Source of the DNA: Serpentinimonas maccroryi
Lineage (GTDB): Bacteria; Pseudomonadota; Gammaproteobacteria; Burkholderiales; Burkholderiaceae_C
Assembly (NCBI RefSeq): GCF_000828915.1
Contig: NZ_AP014569.1
Span: forward strand, 620,001 to 684,000
Direction of reading: 5' to 3'
DNA: 64,000 bases
The notes beneath the pieces are model-generated. The model was given only the letters and a program-made list of their open reading frames with translations. It was not told the DNA's origin and ran no database searches. How positions within the stretch are numbered: position 1 is the first letter of the stretch; each line of letters begins with the position of its first letter. Positions 1 through 8,649 of this stretch are shown piece after piece. Made by a program: the position numbers and the translations under genes.

Positions 1-1
1 C

Positions 2-1903
2 CTTGAGTCAGCAGCAGGCAATCCTACAGTGGCCACGCTGTGGGCTATCGCCAATGCCCTTGAGGTTTCATTTGGGGAGTTGCTTGGAACGGTGGGTGCG
101 ACAGGTTTTGCGTCCACAACCGAGTTCGAAGCTGATGGGGTTACTGTTCGATTTATTGAACAAAGTGAGTCGGCCCCAAGGTTGGAGTTGTACTGCGTAG
201 AACTAAAGTTGGGCAGTTTACAAGAGTCGGCACCGCATCCCAAGGGAGTAAGGGAGCGTGTGACGGTGCTTGGCGGTGCCTTGCTGGTGGGCCCCGTGCA
301 AAGCCCGGCCCTTGTTCGGTCCGGTCAAACCCACGAGTTTGCAGCCGACGTGCCGCATGTGTACAGAGCGGTTGAGGCGCAGACCAAAGCCATGGTGTTG
401 ATCGAGTACCCCAGCGGGCATGGCATGGGCGATCAAGCCGAAATACACGTCCCATGGCCGACAACAGACAAGGGATGGGATGGATTGCGTTCGCTCGTGG
501 ACCGCCTCCTGATCGAAGTGTCAAACGGAGTGGGCGCGCGTGCGATCCGGTTTTTCGCCTGCGGGCAGGCAGCGCAGGCAGCGGTCAGCGAACTTTGCAC
601 GCGTTTGCCGGTGCTGCGCGACCCCACTTTTTGTTGGCCGTTATTCTGTTTTGCTGATGCCGATCAGCAAGGCCCGTTTCTGGTGTTGTTGCCGTTGCGC
701 TTCACGGCTGCAGATTGGGCTGCCGAACCAGTGTCTTCTTGCTCGGTGACGGCGACCCTGAGGTCAGCACGTACCCTGTCCTGTCAGGCTCAGTGGCCCG
801 GTTTGAAGTTGACGATGGCTCAGTTGACGGATGCCAGAGCTGCAGCAGCAGGCCGTTCATGGATACTGGGGCCGTTGGCTGCTGAAGTGCTGTTGCAGCG
901 CGGTGCGCTGGTGCTTCCAGGACGGCTCGAGCGGGTGGCGAAAATAGTTGACCAGGTTCATGCTGGCAATGAATCCACATCTTTTTCCGAAAGAATAGAC
1001 GTGGTTGGCTATGATGCATTCGAATTAATCCATCCGGCTTATGCTAGGCAAGCCGTTGCAGTCGCAGAAGATATTCAACGGTACGCACCAGATGTGGGCT
1101 TGAATGAGGTGATCGATGTCGGATCGGGCCCCGGAGCGCCCATTCTGATGCTGCATGAATTGTTGCCCGACCTGCACTTTGTCGCGTTAGAGCCCGATCC
1201 CATGGCTTTTATTTGTCTGCAGCGCAATATCTGTGGGCTAGAGGCCGTGCGGGCGCAGCAGACCGGATTCCTCGAGTTTGACAGCAAAGACAACGCAACG
1301 CCGTTGATTACGTCAACCGGTGCCTCGCACCATTTTAACACTGCCTTTATGTTGCAACAGGCTGTGCGGCTGCTGCAGCCAGGTGGGCTATTGATCGTGG
1401 CCGACGAATTCATCCCTGAGTTTGACTCGGCGCAAGCGCGCAGTCTGGCTTTACTCCAACACCACGCTGCCTACATCCTGTGGGCCATGGCTTGGATCGA
1501 AAAATGTCAGGAATTCACAGACCTGGGTCGAACCGGGGGGGCGTATTTTGCCTTGCGCCAGGCACTTGCTTTGGCGCTCGTTGATATCGAGTCGGGTCAC
1601 GCAGTGGCAGCCATTAACCGCTGCCGGGAGATTTTTGCGCAAATCAAGCATGCTGGATTGGGTCAGTTTGATGGGAGTCAGATAGACGCTTATATCAATT
1701 TTTTCTGGTTGGAATTGCAAGCTATGGTGGCTGGTTTTGATTACGAAGTCGAGCGCAAAACACACCCGCGACGCTTCGTCGAATTGGCTGCTCTGGCCGG
1801 CCTAGAACTGGTGCGCAAGCGCAGAATATTTGCGACCAGTGGATCGGATGAATGGGGCGGTGGGACCTATGTGTTTACCCTTCGCAAACCGATGTTTCGC
1901 TAG
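2..1903 (+). CDS. XRE/cupin-type regulator fused to a SAM methyltransferase domain (5' end missing)
   Basis: The frame is already open at base 2, so the start lies before the window; 633 codons are visible. The first residues (NPTVATLWAIANAL, then EVSFGELLG) match the end of an XRE helix-turn-helix. A cupin-like sensor stretch follows (about bases 130-420, ending in DVPHVYRAVE and VLIEYPSG), as in HTH-cupin regulators. Further on, VIDVGSGPGAP (about 1110-1140) is the SAM-binding loop of a class I methyltransferase, followed by FVALEPDP and a core ending in GGTYVFTLRK. Only 13 bp separate it from azlC, and HTH-cupin regulators often sit beside azlCD, so control of that pair is likely (inference). 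The methyltransferase substrate is unknown and the fusion is unusual. Confidence 0.7.
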   Translation, partial: LESAAGNPTVATLWAIANALEVSFGELLGTVGATGFASTTEFEADGVTVRFIEQSESAPRLELYCVELKLGSLQESAPHPKGVRERVTVLGGALLVGPVQSPALVRSGQTHEFAADVPHVYRAVEAQTKAMVLIEYPSGHGMGDQAEIHVPWPTTDKGWDGLRSLVDRLLIEVSNGVGARAIRFFACGQAAQAAVSELCTRLPVLRDPTFCWPLFCFADADQQGPFLVLLPLRFTAADWAAEPVSSCSVTATLRSARTLSCQAQWPGLKLTMAQLTDARAAAAGRSWILGPLAAEVLLQRGALVLPGRLERVAKIVDQVHAGNESTSFSERIDVVGYDAFELIHPAYARQAVAVAEDIQRYAPDVGLNEVIDVGSGPGAPILMLHELLPDLHFVALEPDPMAFICLQRNICGLEAVRAQQTGFLEFDSKDNATPLITSTGASHHFNTAFMLQQAVRLLQPGGLLIVADEFIPEFDSAQARSLALLQHHAAYILWAMAWIEKCQEFTDLGRTGGAYFALRQALALALVDIESGHAVAAINRCREIFAQIKHAGLGQFDGSQIDAYINFFWLELQAMVAGFDYEVERKTHPRRFVELAALAGLELVRKRRIFATSGSDEWGGGTYVFTLRKPMFR

Positions 1904-1916
1904 CGGGGGGGGTGGC

Positions 1917-2600
1917 ATGCAGCAGATAGTCAAAGGTTTGACGGACAGTCTTTCGATTGGTGCCGCTTATCTCCCGATTGCTTTTTCATTTGGCCTGGCT
2001 GCGCTCGAGGCTGGGTTTTCGCCCGCTGCTGCGGTGTTGCTGTCGGCGCTGGTGTTTGCCGGTGCCAGCCAGTTTGTGATGCTTGCTTTGATGGCCACTG
2101 GCACCGGTATGATGGCTGTGGTGGTTACCGTGTTGCTGATGAATGTGCGTCATCTTTTCTACGGCCCCGCCCTGTTGGCCAAACTCGGGTCTGGCCGGCC
2201 CAGTTGGCCTACACCGTTGCTGGCCTTTGGGCTCACCGATGAAGTGTTTGCCACCGCCTCTGGCAAGCTGGGGCAAATCCCGCTGGCCGATCGCGAAGGC
2301 TGGTATGTTGGATTGCAGGTGGGGGCTTACTCGATTTGGGTCTTGGGTACGGCATTGGGCGCCATGTTCGGTCGGCAACTGAGCGCGCAATCAGCTTTTT
2401 GGAGCGATGCCATGTCATTTGTATTGCCGGCGCTGTTTTTGGCCTTGTTGCTTGAAATTGCTGCGCAGACCCGGTGGCTGGTGCTTTTGGGGGCGGCCCT
2501 CACGACGACGGCGGCACTGCCATTTATGCCGGCTTATCTGGCGCTGCTACTGGGCATGGTCGCGGGCGCTGCGCTGGGTTACCGACGGGGGGTGTCATGA
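1917..2600 (+). CDS. azlC: AzlC family branched-chain amino acid export subunit
   Basis: A 227-residue, very hydrophobic protein of the AzlC family, the large subunit of the AzlCD exporter of branched-chain amino acids and their analogues in the inner membrane. Family landmarks are LPIAFSFGLAALEAG near the N-terminus, ALVFAGASQFVMLAL, and the NVRHLFYGPAL stretch. The ATG at 1917 is chosen because it follows a G-rich ribosome-binding stretch (gcgggggggg) and gives the usual family length; the frame is open further upstream inside the preceding gene. The stop overlaps the azlD start (ATGA), which fits translational coupling. Confidence 0.9.
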   Translation: MQQIVKGLTDSLSIGAAYLPIAFSFGLAALEAGFSPAAAVLLSALVFAGASQFVMLALMATGTGMMAVVVTVLLMNVRHLFYGPALLAKLGSGRPSWPTPLLAFGLTDEVFATASGKLGQIPLADREGWYVGLQVGAYSIWVLGTALGAMFGRQLSAQSAFWSDAMSFVLPALFLALLLEIAAQTRWLVLLGAALTTTAALPFMPAYLALLLGMVAGAALGYRRGVS

Positions 2601-2926
2601 CTTTGATCGAAGCGTTCACGGTGCTGGCGGCTGCACTGGTGACTTTTTTATTGCGCTGGCTGCCGATGCTGGTCTGGCGCAACGCAGCGTCGGCGCCGAC
2701 CACGGGAGTAAAGTCGATACTCAATGGCATCGGTCCGGCAGCCATTTGCGCTATGCTGGTGCTTGCTTTGGGATCGTTGCTGGAGTTGGAATGGCAACTT
2801 AACGCGTGGTTGCCAGCGCTGATCGGTGTATTGGCCGTGTTTGCTGCCAAGTGGCGGCTGGGCGGGATCGCTTGGCCGACTCTGTTCGGTGCCTTGGCTT
2901 ACGGTCTTTCGATGCATCTGTTCTGA
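2597..2926 (+). CDS. azlD: AzlD family small membrane subunit
   Basis: A 109-residue protein starting at the ATG that overlaps the azlC stop. It has four predicted hydrophobic segments, and the early [11 protein letters not shown] stretch is typical of AzlD, the small partner of AzlC. Together the pair should export branched-chain amino acids. The frame is open well upstream, but that part lies inside azlC and is discarded. About 160 bp without a gene separate it from yebC. Confidence 0.87.
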   Translation: MTLIEAFTVLAAALVTFLLRWLPMLVWRNAASAPTTGVKSILNGIGPAAICAMLVLALGSLLELEWQLNAWLPALIGVLAVFAAKWRLGGIAWPTLFGALAYGLSMHLF

Positions 2927-3090
2927 GTTGCTCTGCTCAGGCATGGCCATGCTGCCAAGCCTCATGGCGTCGGTGCAGCGCGCCAGCTGGGCCCAGGGAA
3001 GTACAATCGAGGGTTTTTCCCTTGCGCCTGCGCGACGTGCGTGGGCACGCGTGGCGAACCGATCAACCAACTGCGAGGCATCTGACACCC

Positions 3091-3819
3091 ATGGCAGGGC
3101 ATTCCAAATGGGCCAACATCCAGCACCGCAAGGGGCGTCAGGATGAAAAACGCGGCCGGGTCTGGACCCGCGTGATCCGCGAAATCATGGTGGCGGCGCG
3201 TCAAGGCGGCGGCGGCGACGCGGCGGCCAACCCGCGCCTGCGGCTGGCGATCGACAAGGCCAAGGCGGCCAATATGCCGGCCGACACCATCAAGCGCAAC
3301 ATAGACAAGGCCACGGGCAACCTCGAAGGCGTGCAGTACGAGGAGATCCGTTACGAGGGCTACGGCATCGCCGGTGCGGCCGTGATCGTCGAAACCATGA
3401 CCGACAACCGCGTGCGCACGGTGGCCGAAGTGCGCCACGCCTTCAGCAAGCACGGCGGCAACCTGGGCACCGAGGGCTCGGTGGCGTTCCAGTTCAAGCA
3501 CTGCGGTCAGTTCATCTTCGCCCCCGGCGTGCCCGAAGAGCGGCTGTTCGAGGTGGCGCTGGAAGCCGGGGCCGAAGACGTGCTCGGCAGCGACGACGGC
3601 GCCTTCGAGGTGCTCACGGCGGTGGCCGATTTCGAGGCCGTGCAGCAGGCGCTGCAAGGCGCGGGCCTGCGCCCCGAGCTGGCCGAAGTGACGCTGCGCG
3701 CCGACAACCCGGTGGCCTTGAGCGGCGACGAGGCGCTGCGCATGCAAAAACTGCTCGACGCCCTAGAAGACCTCGACGACGTGCAAAACGTCTATCACAA
3801 CGCAGAACTCAACCCATGA
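3091..3819 (+). CDS. yebC: YebC/PmpR family DNA-binding transcriptional regulator
   Basis: 242 residues beginning [18 protein letters not shown], the hallmark start of the YebC/TACO1 family, and continuing through [16 protein letters not shown] and an acidic C-terminal half ending in [11 protein letters not shown]. The family acts as transcriptional regulators or, in some members, helps translation of proline stretches; the exact role here is not shown by the sequence. The ATG at 3091 is fixed by the conserved N-terminus. It opens a run of core genes joined by very short overlaps; its TGA overlaps the purD ATG. Confidence 0.95.
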   Translation: MAGHSKWANIQHRKGRQDEKRGRVWTRVIREIMVAARQGGGGDAAANPRLRLAIDKAKAANMPADTIKRNIDKATGNLEGVQYEEIRYEGYGIAGAAVIVETMTDNRVRTVAEVRHAFSKHGGNLGTEGSVAFQFKHCGQFIFAPGVPEERLFEVALEAGAEDVLGSDDGAFEVLTAVADFEAVQQALQGAGLRPELAEVTLRADNPVALSGDEALRMQKLLDALEDLDDVQNVYHNAELNP

Positions 3820-5108
3820 ACGCAGAACTCAAGGTGCTGGTGGTCGGCGGTGGCGGGCGCGAACACGCGCTGGCCTGGAAGCTCAAGCAGTCGCCGCGCG
3901 TGGCGCAGGTTTATGTGGCGCCGGGCAACGGCGGCACCGCGCTCGACCCAGCGCTGCAAAACGTGCCGATCAGCGACCCGACCGAGCTCGCGCGCTGGGC
4001 GCAGCAGCAGGGCATCGCCCTGACCGTGGTCGGCCCCGAGGGGCCGCTGGCGGCGGGCATCGTCGATGTCTTTCGCGCCCAGGGCTTGCGCATCTTTGGC
4101 CCCACGCAGGCGGCGGCGCAGCTCGAGAGCTCCAAGGCCTTTTCCAAGGCCTTCATGCAGCGCCACAGCATCCCGACGGCGGCCTACCAGGTCTTTGCCG
4201 AAGCACCCGCCGCCCACGCCTACGTGGAGCAAATGGGCGCGCCGATCGTGGTCAAGGCCGATGGCTTGGCCGCTGGCAAGGGCGTGGTGGTGGCGCAAAC
4301 GCTGGCCGAGGCGCACGCCGCCATCGATTTCATGCTGCAAGGTCAAGCGCCGGGGCTGGCCCACAACGCCGGCGGGGCGCGGGTGGTGATCGAAGCCTTT
4401 TTGCAGGGCGAAGAAGCCAGCTTCATCGTGTTCTGCGACGGCGTGCAAGCGCTGGCGCTGGCCAGCAGCCAAGACCACAAGCGCCTGCTCGACGCCGACC
4501 AAGGCCCCAACACCGGCGGCATGGGGGCCTATTCGCCGGCCCCGGTGGTCACGCCCGAGGTGCACCAGCGCGCGCTCGACGAGGTGATTTTGCCGACGCT
4601 GCGCGGCATGGCCGCCGACGGCATTCCCTACACCGGCTTCCTCTACGCCGGGCTGATGATCGGCCCCGACGGCAGCGTGCGCACGCTCGAGTTCAACTGC
4701 CGCTTGGGCGACCCCGAAACGCAACCGATCCTGCTGCGCCTGCAAAGCGATCTGGCCGAGGTGTTGCTGGCGGCCACCGAGCAGCGCCTGCACGAGATCG
4801 AGCTGCAATGGGATGAGCGCGTGGCGCTGGGCGTGGTGCTGGCCGCGCACGGCTACCCCCAGCAGCCGCGCACGGGCGACGCCATCGCACTCACCGTCCC
4901 CGATAGCCCAGATGCCGTGCTGTTCCACGCCGGCACGGCCTTGCAGCAGGGGCGGCTGTGCACCGCCGGCGGGCGCGTGCTCTGCGCCACCGCGCTCGGG
5001 GCCGACGTGGCGCAAGCGCAACGCCGCGCCTACCAACTGGTGCAGGGCGTACACTACTCCGGCATGCAATACCGACACGACATCGGCTTTAGGGCCTTGC
5101 CCGCATGA
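3816..5108 (+). CDS. purD: Phosphoribosylamine-glycine ligase
   Basis: 430 residues, the usual PurD length. It makes GAR from phosphoribosylamine, glycine and ATP, the second step of purine synthesis, in the cytoplasm. Visible landmarks: N-terminal [29 protein letters not shown], the ATP-grasp core with [13 protein letters not shown], the [12 protein letters not shown] signature and [12 protein letters not shown] near the metal-binding site. It starts with an ATGA overlap on yebC and ends with one on hemF. A long open frame runs antisense across the gene; it is a composition artefact. Confidence 0.97.
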   Translation: MNAELKVLVVGGGGREHALAWKLKQSPRVAQVYVAPGNGGTALDPALQNVPISDPTELARWAQQQGIALTVVGPEGPLAAGIVDVFRAQGLRIFGPTQAAAQLESSKAFSKAFMQRHSIPTAAYQVFAEAPAAHAYVEQMGAPIVVKADGLAAGKGVVVAQTLAEAHAAIDFMLQGQAPGLAHNAGGARVVIEAFLQGEEASFIVFCDGVQALALASSQDHKRLLDADQGPNTGGMGAYSPAPVVTPEVHQRALDEVILPTLRGMAADGIPYTGFLYAGLMIGPDGSVRTLEFNCRLGDPETQPILLRLQSDLAEVLLAATEQRLHEIELQWDERVALGVVLAAHGYPQQPRTGDAIALTVPDSPDAVLFHAGTALQQGRLCTAGGRVLCATALGADVAQAQRRAYQLVQGVHYSGMQYRHDIGFRALPA

Positions 5109-6025
5109 GTGGCGCGCCCACGGCCGCCATGCGCGACTACCTGCTGGGCTTGCAGCAGCGCATCACCTCGGCCATCACCGAGATCGACGGCCAGAGCTTT
5201 GTCTCCGACGCTTGGGAAAAGGCCCCCGGTGAGCCCTTGCAAGGCAATGGCGTGACGCAGATTCTGGAGGGCGGCGCGGTGTTCGAGCGCGCCGGTTGCG
5301 GTTTTTCGCACGTGCAGGGCCCACGCCTGCCGCCTTCGGCCACCCAGCACCGGCCCGAGCTGGCTGGGGCGCCGTTCGAGGCGCTCGGGGTCTCGCTGGT
5401 GTTTCATCCGCGCAACCCCTACGTGCCCACGGTGCACATGAACGTGCGCCAGATCACCGCGCTCACCCCGGGTGGCGGCGCGCCGGTGAGCTGGTTTGGC
5501 GGCGGCATGGACCTCACGCCTTATTACGGTTTCGAGGAAGACGCGCAGCACTTTCACCGCACCTGCGCCGCCGCCTTGGCCCCCTTTGGCGCCGACAAAT
5601 ACCCGCGCTTCAAAGCCTGGTGCGACGATTATTTTTTCCTCAAGCACCGCAACGAAGCGCGCGGCATCGGCGGCATCTTCTACGACGACCTGTCCGAACT
5701 CGGCTTCGAGGGCGGGCTGGCGCTCACCCAAGCGGTGGGCGATGCCTTTTTGCACGCCTACCTGCCGCTGGTGCAGCGGCGCCGCGACACGCCCTACGGC
5801 GAGCGCGAGCGCCAGTTTCAGCTCTACCGGCGCGGCCGCTACGTCGAATTCAACCTGGTGTGGGACCGGGGCACCCACTTTGGCTTGCAATCGGGCGGGC
5901 GCAGCGAATCCATTTTGCTCTCGATGCCGCCGCTGGTGCGCTGGGCTTACCAGGAACAACCGGCGGAGGGCACGCCCGAGCACCGGCTGACGAGCGAGTT
6001 TTTGCCGCGGCGAGACTGGCTGTGA
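5105..6025 (+). CDS. hemF: Oxygen-dependent coproporphyrinogen III oxidase
   Basis: 306 residues, normal HemF length. The enzyme oxidatively decarboxylates coproporphyrinogen III to protoporphyrinogen IX in haem synthesis and needs O2. Conserved blocks seen: GGGVSxVF-like region [13 protein letters not shown], the [12 protein letters not shown] block, [30 protein letters not shown], and [21 protein letters not shown]. It overlaps purD (ATGA) and nadD (GTGA), so the three are probably co-translated. Confidence 0.97.
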   Translation: MSGAPTAAMRDYLLGLQQRITSAITEIDGQSFVSDAWEKAPGEPLQGNGVTQILEGGAVFERAGCGFSHVQGPRLPPSATQHRPELAGAPFEALGVSLVFHPRNPYVPTVHMNVRQITALTPGGGAPVSWFGGGMDLTPYYGFEEDAQHFHRTCAAALAPFGADKYPRFKAWCDDYFFLKHRNEARGIGGIFYDDLSELGFEGGLALTQAVGDAFLHAYLPLVQRRRDTPYGERERQFQLYRRGRYVEFNLVWDRGTHFGLQSGGRSESILLSMPPLVRWAYQEQPAEGTPEHRLTSEFLPRRDWL

Positions 6026-6774
6026 GCGCCACCCCCGCGGCCGCGCAGCGCATCGGCGTGTTTGGCGGCGCCTTCGATCCGCCGCACTGGGCGCACCGGG
6101 CGCTGGCCGAGACGGCGCTGGCGCAACTGGCGCTCGACGCGCTGCTGATTTTGCCCACTGGCCACGCCTGGCACAAAAGCCGCGCACTCACGCCCGCGCC
6201 GCACCGGCTGGCGATGTGCAGGCTGGCCTTTGATGGGCTAGAGCGCGTGCACATCGACGCGCGCGAAACCCGCCGCCCCGGCCCCAGCTACACCGCCGAC
6301 ACCTTGCAGGAGCTGGCCGCCGAACACCCGGGGGCGCAGCTGTTTCTGGTGCTGGGGGCCGACCAGCTGCTCGCCTTCCAGAGCTGGCAGCGCTGGCAAG
6401 AGGTGCTGCGCCACGCCACGCTGGCGGTGGCCAATCGGCCCCTGCACGCCGACGGACCGGTGGCCGAGCCCGACCTGAGCGGCGTCGATCTGCCGTTCGA
6501 GCGCCTGCACATGCCGCTGCACCCAATCAGCGCCACGGCGGTGCGCGCGCGCGTGCAGCGCTCGGGGGGCACGGGTGGCTTGAGTGGCGTTGGCGCCTCC
6601 CCAAGTGGCCAGGGCGGCCAAGGCGACCAGGGCGATTCCACCAAAACCACAGACCATGCCCACCCCGGCCCTTTGCACCTGCACCACCAGGCGGCACCCG
6701 CGCTCGAACTGCTGGTGCCGACCGCCGTGGCGCGGTATATTTCCGATCATCACCTTTACCTACAGCCAGAATGA
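6022..6774 (+). CDS. nadD: Nicotinate-nucleotide adenylyltransferase with a low-complexity insert
   Basis: 250 residues from a GTG that overlaps the hemF stop; no ATG is available before the conserved [16 protein letters not shown] nucleotide-binding start. NadD transfers AMP to nicotinate mononucleotide in NAD synthesis. The HxxH-type motif (PPHWAH), GPSYTADTL and the ISATAVRAR motif are present. Between [13 protein letters not shown] and the usual C-terminus ([16 protein letters not shown]), roughly bases 6560-6700 encode about 45 extra residues rich in Gly, Ser, Gln and His. Most family members have only a few residues here. Confidence 0.93.
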   Translation: MSATPAAAQRIGVFGGAFDPPHWAHRALAETALAQLALDALLILPTGHAWHKSRALTPAPHRLAMCRLAFDGLERVHIDARETRRPGPSYTADTLQELAAEHPGAQLFLVLGADQLLAFQSWQRWQEVLRHATLAVANRPLHADGPVAEPDLSGVDLPFERLHMPLHPISATAVRARVQRSGGTGGLSGVGASPSGQGGQGDQGDSTKTTDHAHPGPLHLHHQAAPALELLVPTAVARYISDHHLYLQPE

Positions 6775-7442
6775 GCAGCCCAACCCGCAGCGCACCCAGC
6801 CCCCAGCCCACTGGCCCCAAAAGCCTCGGCCCCTTGGCGGCTGCCGCCGCTTGTGCCACCCCAGCCGCCTTGGGCGCCCCAGCCGCCAGCCCGCAAAGCG
6901 AGACCGCAGCCAAGCGCACCACCCAAAAGCTGCAACGCGCCGCCGTCGATGGCCTAGAGGACGTGAAGGCGCAAGACATCCGGGTTTTCAACACCGAGGC
7001 GCTGTCGGCGCTGTTCGAGCGCGTGATCGTGGCCAGCGGCACCTCCAACCGGCAGACCAAGGCGCTGGCGGCCAGTGTCTGCGACGCGGTGCGCGAGGCC
7101 GGCTTTGACAAACCGCGGGTGGAGGGCGAAGAAAACGGCGAGTGGATCGTCGTGGACTGCGGCGCGGTGGTGGTGCACGTGATGCAGCCCAGCATCCGCC
7201 AGTACTACCGGCTGGAAGAAATCTGGGGCAGCAAGCCAGTGCGCTTGAAGTTTGGCGCGCCGGCGCCGGCGGCCCGACCCGCTGCCATGGCGGATTCCAA
7301 GGCCTCAAAGGCCCCGAAGGCCAAGCCCGCCAAGCCCAAAGCCACCGATAAGTCCAAAGCCAAGCCCAGCGCGAGCGATTCGGCTGCCGCCAAGCCTGCC
7401 AAAGCGGCCAAGCCGCGCAAGCCCGCCCAGCCCAAGGCATGA
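6771..7442 (+). CDS. rsfS: Ribosomal silencing factor RsfS with long tails
   Basis: 223 residues, about twice the usual RsfS/Iojap length. The conserved domain (about residues 48-165) runs from [18 protein letters not shown] through [14 protein letters not shown] to [16 protein letters not shown] and YYRLEEIW. RsfS binds L14 on the large ribosomal subunit and blocks subunit joining in starvation. It carries about 45 Ala/Pro-rich residues before the domain and a Lys/Ala/Pro-rich tail of about 50 residues after it. The start overlaps nadD (ATGA), which supports the long N-terminus, although a later non-ATG start cannot be excluded. It sits in its usual place before rlmH. Confidence 0.92.
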   Translation: MSSPTRSAPSPQPTGPKSLGPLAAAAACATPAALGAPAASPQSETAAKRTTQKLQRAAVDGLEDVKAQDIRVFNTEALSALFERVIVASGTSNRQTKALAASVCDAVREAGFDKPRVEGEENGEWIVVDCGAVVVHVMQPSIRQYYRLEEIWGSKPVRLKFGAPAPAARPAAMADSKASKAPKAKPAKPKATDKSKAKPSASDSAAAKPAKAAKPRKPAQPKA

Positions 7443-7906
7443 AGCTGGTGCTCGTCGCCGTCGGGCAGCGCCTGCCCGATTGGGCGCAAGCCGCCTGCGA
7501 CGATTTTGCCAAGCGGCTGCCGCCCGAGGCGCGCTTCGAGCTGCGCACGGTCAAGGCCGAGCCCCGCGGCCACAAGGCGGTCGAGCAGCTGCTGGCGGCC
7601 GAGCGCGCGCGCATCGAAGCGGCGCTGCCCAAAGGGGCGCGGCTGGTGCTGCTCGACGAGCGCGGCAGCGCCTTCACCACCGTCGCGCTGGCGCGCCAGT
7701 GGCAGCAGTGGCAGCAGCAGGGCGCCGACGTGGCGCTGCTCATGGGTGGGCCAGACGGGCTAGACCCGGCCTTGAAGGCCGCCGCGCAGCAGAGCCTGCG
7801 CCTGTCCGACTTCACCTTGCCGCACGCGCTGGCGCGGGTGCTGCTGCTCGAGCAACTGTACCGGGCTTGGTCGCTCAACGCCGGGCACCCCTACCACCGC
7901 GAGTAA
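7439..7906 (+). CDS. rlmH: 23S rRNA (pseudouridine1915-N3)-methyltransferase
   Basis: 155 residues, exactly the family size. RlmH is a SPOUT methyltransferase that acts on pseudouridine 1915 of 23S rRNA in assembled 70S ribosomes. The knot region is evident: [21 protein letters not shown] and the C-terminal [23 protein letters not shown] ending in HPYHRE (shown in parts). It overlaps rsfS (ATGA), the canonical rsfS-rlmH pairing. Confidence 0.97.
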   Translation: MKLVLVAVGQRLPDWAQAACDDFAKRLPPEARFELRTVKAEPRGHKAVEQLLAAERARIEAALPKGARLVLLDERGSAFTTVALARQWQQWQQQGADVALLMGGPDGLDPALKAAAQQSLRLSDFTLPHALARVLLLEQLYRAWSLNAGHPYHRE

Positions 7907-7912
7907 ACGCCA

Positions 7913-8542
7913 ATGCCCGACCACGCTGCCGCCCCCTGGCTGTATCTGGCTTCGCAAAGCCCGCGCCGGCGCGAGCTGCTGGCGCAGTGGGGCTGGCGCG
8001 CCGAGCTGCTGCTGCCCGATACCGAAGCAGAGCTGCACGCCCTCGAGGCCCTAGAAGCCGTGCAGCCGCACGAGGCGCCAGCGCGCTACGTACAGCGCGT
8101 GACCCGGCTCAAGCTGCAAGCGGCGCTGCAGCGGCTGCAGCACCGGGGCTGGCCGCCGGGGCCGGTGTTGTGCGCCGACACCACGGTCGCCCTCGGGCGC
8201 GAGATTTTTGGCAAACCCGCCGATGCTGCCGAGGCCGCGCAGATGCTGCAGCGCTTGGCCGGGCAGCGCCACCGGGTGCTCACCGCCGTGGCGCTGGCGC
8301 ACCAAGGCCAAGTCTGGCAGGGCCTGAGCCGCTCCACGGTCGAGTTCGCACCTTGGAGCGCAGCCGAGATCGGGCGCTACGTCGCCAGCGGCGAACCGCT
8401 GGGCAAGGCCGGGGCCTACGCCATCCAAGGCCGCGCCAGCCAGTGGATTCGGCGCATCAGCGGCAGCCACAGCGGCATCGTCGGCCTGCCAGCCTTCGAG
8501 ACGGCGCAGCTGCTGCGCGCTGCCGGTCTGGCGCTGCCCTAA
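7913..8542 (+). CDS. maf: Maf-like nucleoside triphosphate pyrophosphatase
   Basis: 209 residues with the Maf signature ASQSPRRRELL at the N-terminus, the catalytic CADTTVALGREI loop, and KAGAYAIQGRASQWI near the end. The family hydrolyses dTTP/UTP or modified nucleotides to monophosphates as house-cleaning. The KAGAYAIQG motif fits the dTTP/UTP (YhdE) branch better than YceF, but this is inferred. It starts six bases after rlmH and precedes rng, the common maf-rng order. Confidence 0.94.
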   Translation: MPDHAAAPWLYLASQSPRRRELLAQWGWRAELLLPDTEAELHALEALEAVQPHEAPARYVQRVTRLKLQAALQRLQHRGWPPGPVLCADTTVALGREIFGKPADAAEAAQMLQRLAGQRHRVLTAVALAHQGQVWQGLSRSTVEFAPWSAAEIGRYVASGEPLGKAGAYAIQGRASQWIRRISGSHSGIVGLPAFETAQLLRAAGLALP

Positions 8543-8649
8543 GCCACCGCCAGCCAATGTGCAGCGGCCCTTAGCCCTTGCCAGCCTCAGCGCCAACCCG
8601 CCCAACCCCAATTCATCCAACCCCCTCCCACCATTTCCCCCAAGGCCCC

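Noticed and set aside
3795-5078. Long open frame antisense to purD (and similar antisense frames over rng, parC, hsdR and others)
   Set aside because: These lie fully opposite well-conserved genes, have His/Arg/Ala-skewed composition and no family motifs; they are shadows of high-GC codon use.
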